Source of the DNA: Weissella confusa
Lineage (GTDB): Bacteria > Bacillota > Bacilli > Lactobacillales > Lactobacillaceae
Direction of reading: 5' to 3'
DNA length: 64,000 bases
Assembly (NCBI GenBank): GCA_041871065.1
Contig: CP168942.1
Span: forward strand, 346,001-410,000
Shown here: positions 63,056 through 64,000 of the stretch, one piece after another
How the letters are laid out: every line of letters starts with the position of its first letter
Position numbering within the stretch: the stretch's first letter is position 1
The notes under the pieces: generated by a model
Databases searched by the model: none
The model's input: only the letters and a program-made list of their open reading frames with translations
Told to the model about the DNA's origin: nothing
Made by a program: the position numbers and the translations under genes

Positions 63056-64000
63056 GGTTAAGTTATTAAGGGCGCATGGTGGATGCCTTGGCACTAGGAG
63101 CCGATGAAGGACGGGACTAACACCGATATGCTTCGGGGAGCTGTAAGTAAGCTTTGATCCGGAGATTTCCGAATGGGGGAACCCAACTTGTTATGCAAGT
63201 TATCACCTAATGAATATATAGTTAGGTTGAAGGTAGACGTTGTGAACTGAAACATCTCATTAGCAACAGGAATAGAAAGAAAAATCGATACCGTCAGTAG
63301 CGGCGAGCGAAATCGGTAGAGCCCAAACCAAAGTGCTTGCACTTTGGGGTTGTAGGACTGACATTGTGGAGTTACAAAGTTAACATTTAGCAGAATCAGC
63401 TGGGAAGCTGAGCGAGACAGGGTGATAGCCCCGTATGCGAAAAGTGTTGACCTCCCGTCAGGATCCTGAGTACGGCCGGACACGTGAAATCCGGTCGGAA
63501 TCCGCGAGGACCATCTCGCAAGGCTAAATACTCCCTAGTGACCGATAGTGAACCAGTACCGTGAGGGAAAGGTGAAAAGCACCCCGGAAGGGGAGTGAAA
63601 AAGTTCCTGAAACCATGTGCCTACAAGAAGTTAGAGCCCGTTAATGGGTGATAGCGTGCCTTTTGTAGAATGAACCGGCGAGTTACGATACCATGCAAGG
63701 TTAAGGTGGAAAGACCGGAGCCGTAGCGAAAGCGAGTCTGAAATGGGCGAATTAGTATGTTGTTGTAGACCCGAAACCAGGTGACCTACCCATGTCCAGG
63801 GTGAAGGTGCGGTAAAACGCACTGGAGGCCCGAACCCGTGCATGTTGAAAAATGCTGGGATGAGGTGTGGGTAGCGGTGAAATTCCAATCGAACTTGGAG
63901 ATAGCTGGTTCTCTCCGAAATAGCTTTAGGGCTAGCCTCGGAATGTAGCGTGTTGGAGGTAGAGCACTGTTTTGGTGCGGGGCCCATCTCGGGTTACCAA
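63056..64000 (+). rRNA. 23S ribosomal RNA, 5' part (runs off the window)
   Basis: Begins at GGTTAAGTTATTAAGGGCGC, typical of Lactobacillales 23S, with conserved GGATGCCTTGGCACTAGGAG near 63070. About 945 nt are present; the rest and 5S lie beyond the window. The 200-bp spacer after tRNA-Ala holds only AT-rich processing sequence. Confidence 0.97.

Overview
The window is chromosomal DNA of a lactic acid bacterium, almost certainly a Weissella of the cibaria/confusa group. The complete 16S gene near the right end has the variable-region sequence I associate with W. cibaria (recall, not a search). The rest fits: low-GC Gram-positive gene content, strong ribosome binding sites, many intrinsic terminators, PolC and EzrA. 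Nearly all genes and the rRNA operon lie on the plus strand, so a replication fork probably moves left to right.

Layout. 1-4.1 kb: a BMP-type nucleoside ABC importer (end of the binding protein, ATPase, two permeases). 4.2-8.1 kb: murF facing an Mbl/MreB - DUF2969 - RodA cell-shape operon. 8.2-11.9 kb: proC, a small membrane protein, tRNA-Glu, two Cof-type HAD phosphatases around an O6-alkylguanine-DNA methyltransferase. 11.9-15.7 kb: TetR regulator divergent from a MacB-like ABC exporter, then a 3-hydroxyacyl-CoA dehydrogenase-like gene. 15.8-18.3 kb: a large Ser/Asp-rich surface protein with 168-bp tandem repeats. 18.5-21.9 kb: nagA-nagR, a DUF1097 membrane protein, rpsD with a structured leader. 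22-26.5 kb: membrane acyltransferase, a 598-aa Rgg-like regulator that looks internally duplicated and lies between two structured RNAs, and a DyP peroxidase. 26.6-26.9 kb: a dense DnaA-box cluster with no gene. 27-34.3 kb: ezrA, a membrane protein, a ThiE/TenI-like gene, a purine permease and a Ca2+-type P-ATPase. 34.5-37.2 kb: purA-hpt, then a FusB-type EF-G-binding protein behind a short leader ORF. 37.3-50.9 kb: mostly accessory or poorly known genes (DegV, MFS exporter with DUF4811, aldo/keto reductase, XpaC-like, matrixin protease, DUF1810, secreted and membrane proteins, HAD). 50.9-60.6 kb: the conserved block uppS-cdsA-rseP-proS-polC, with a small membrane-peptide ORF and a small-RNA candidate before polC. 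60.7-64 kb: rRNA operon with two promoters, 16S, tRNA-Ile, tRNA-Ala and the start of 23S.

How the parts connect. Purine traffic is a theme: nucleoside importer, purine permease, purA and hpt, with PurR-box-like sites before the permease and purA. Envelope growth is another: murF, mbl, rodA, uppS, cdsA, rseP, ezrA. CcpA-type cre sites precede the dehydrogenase, nagA and the small peptide before polC. The least ordinary items are the duplicated Rgg-like regulator and its two RNAs, the transcription-insulated DnaA-box cluster, the fusB leader, and the repeat surface protein, which has a KxYKxGKxW signal but no sorting motif.
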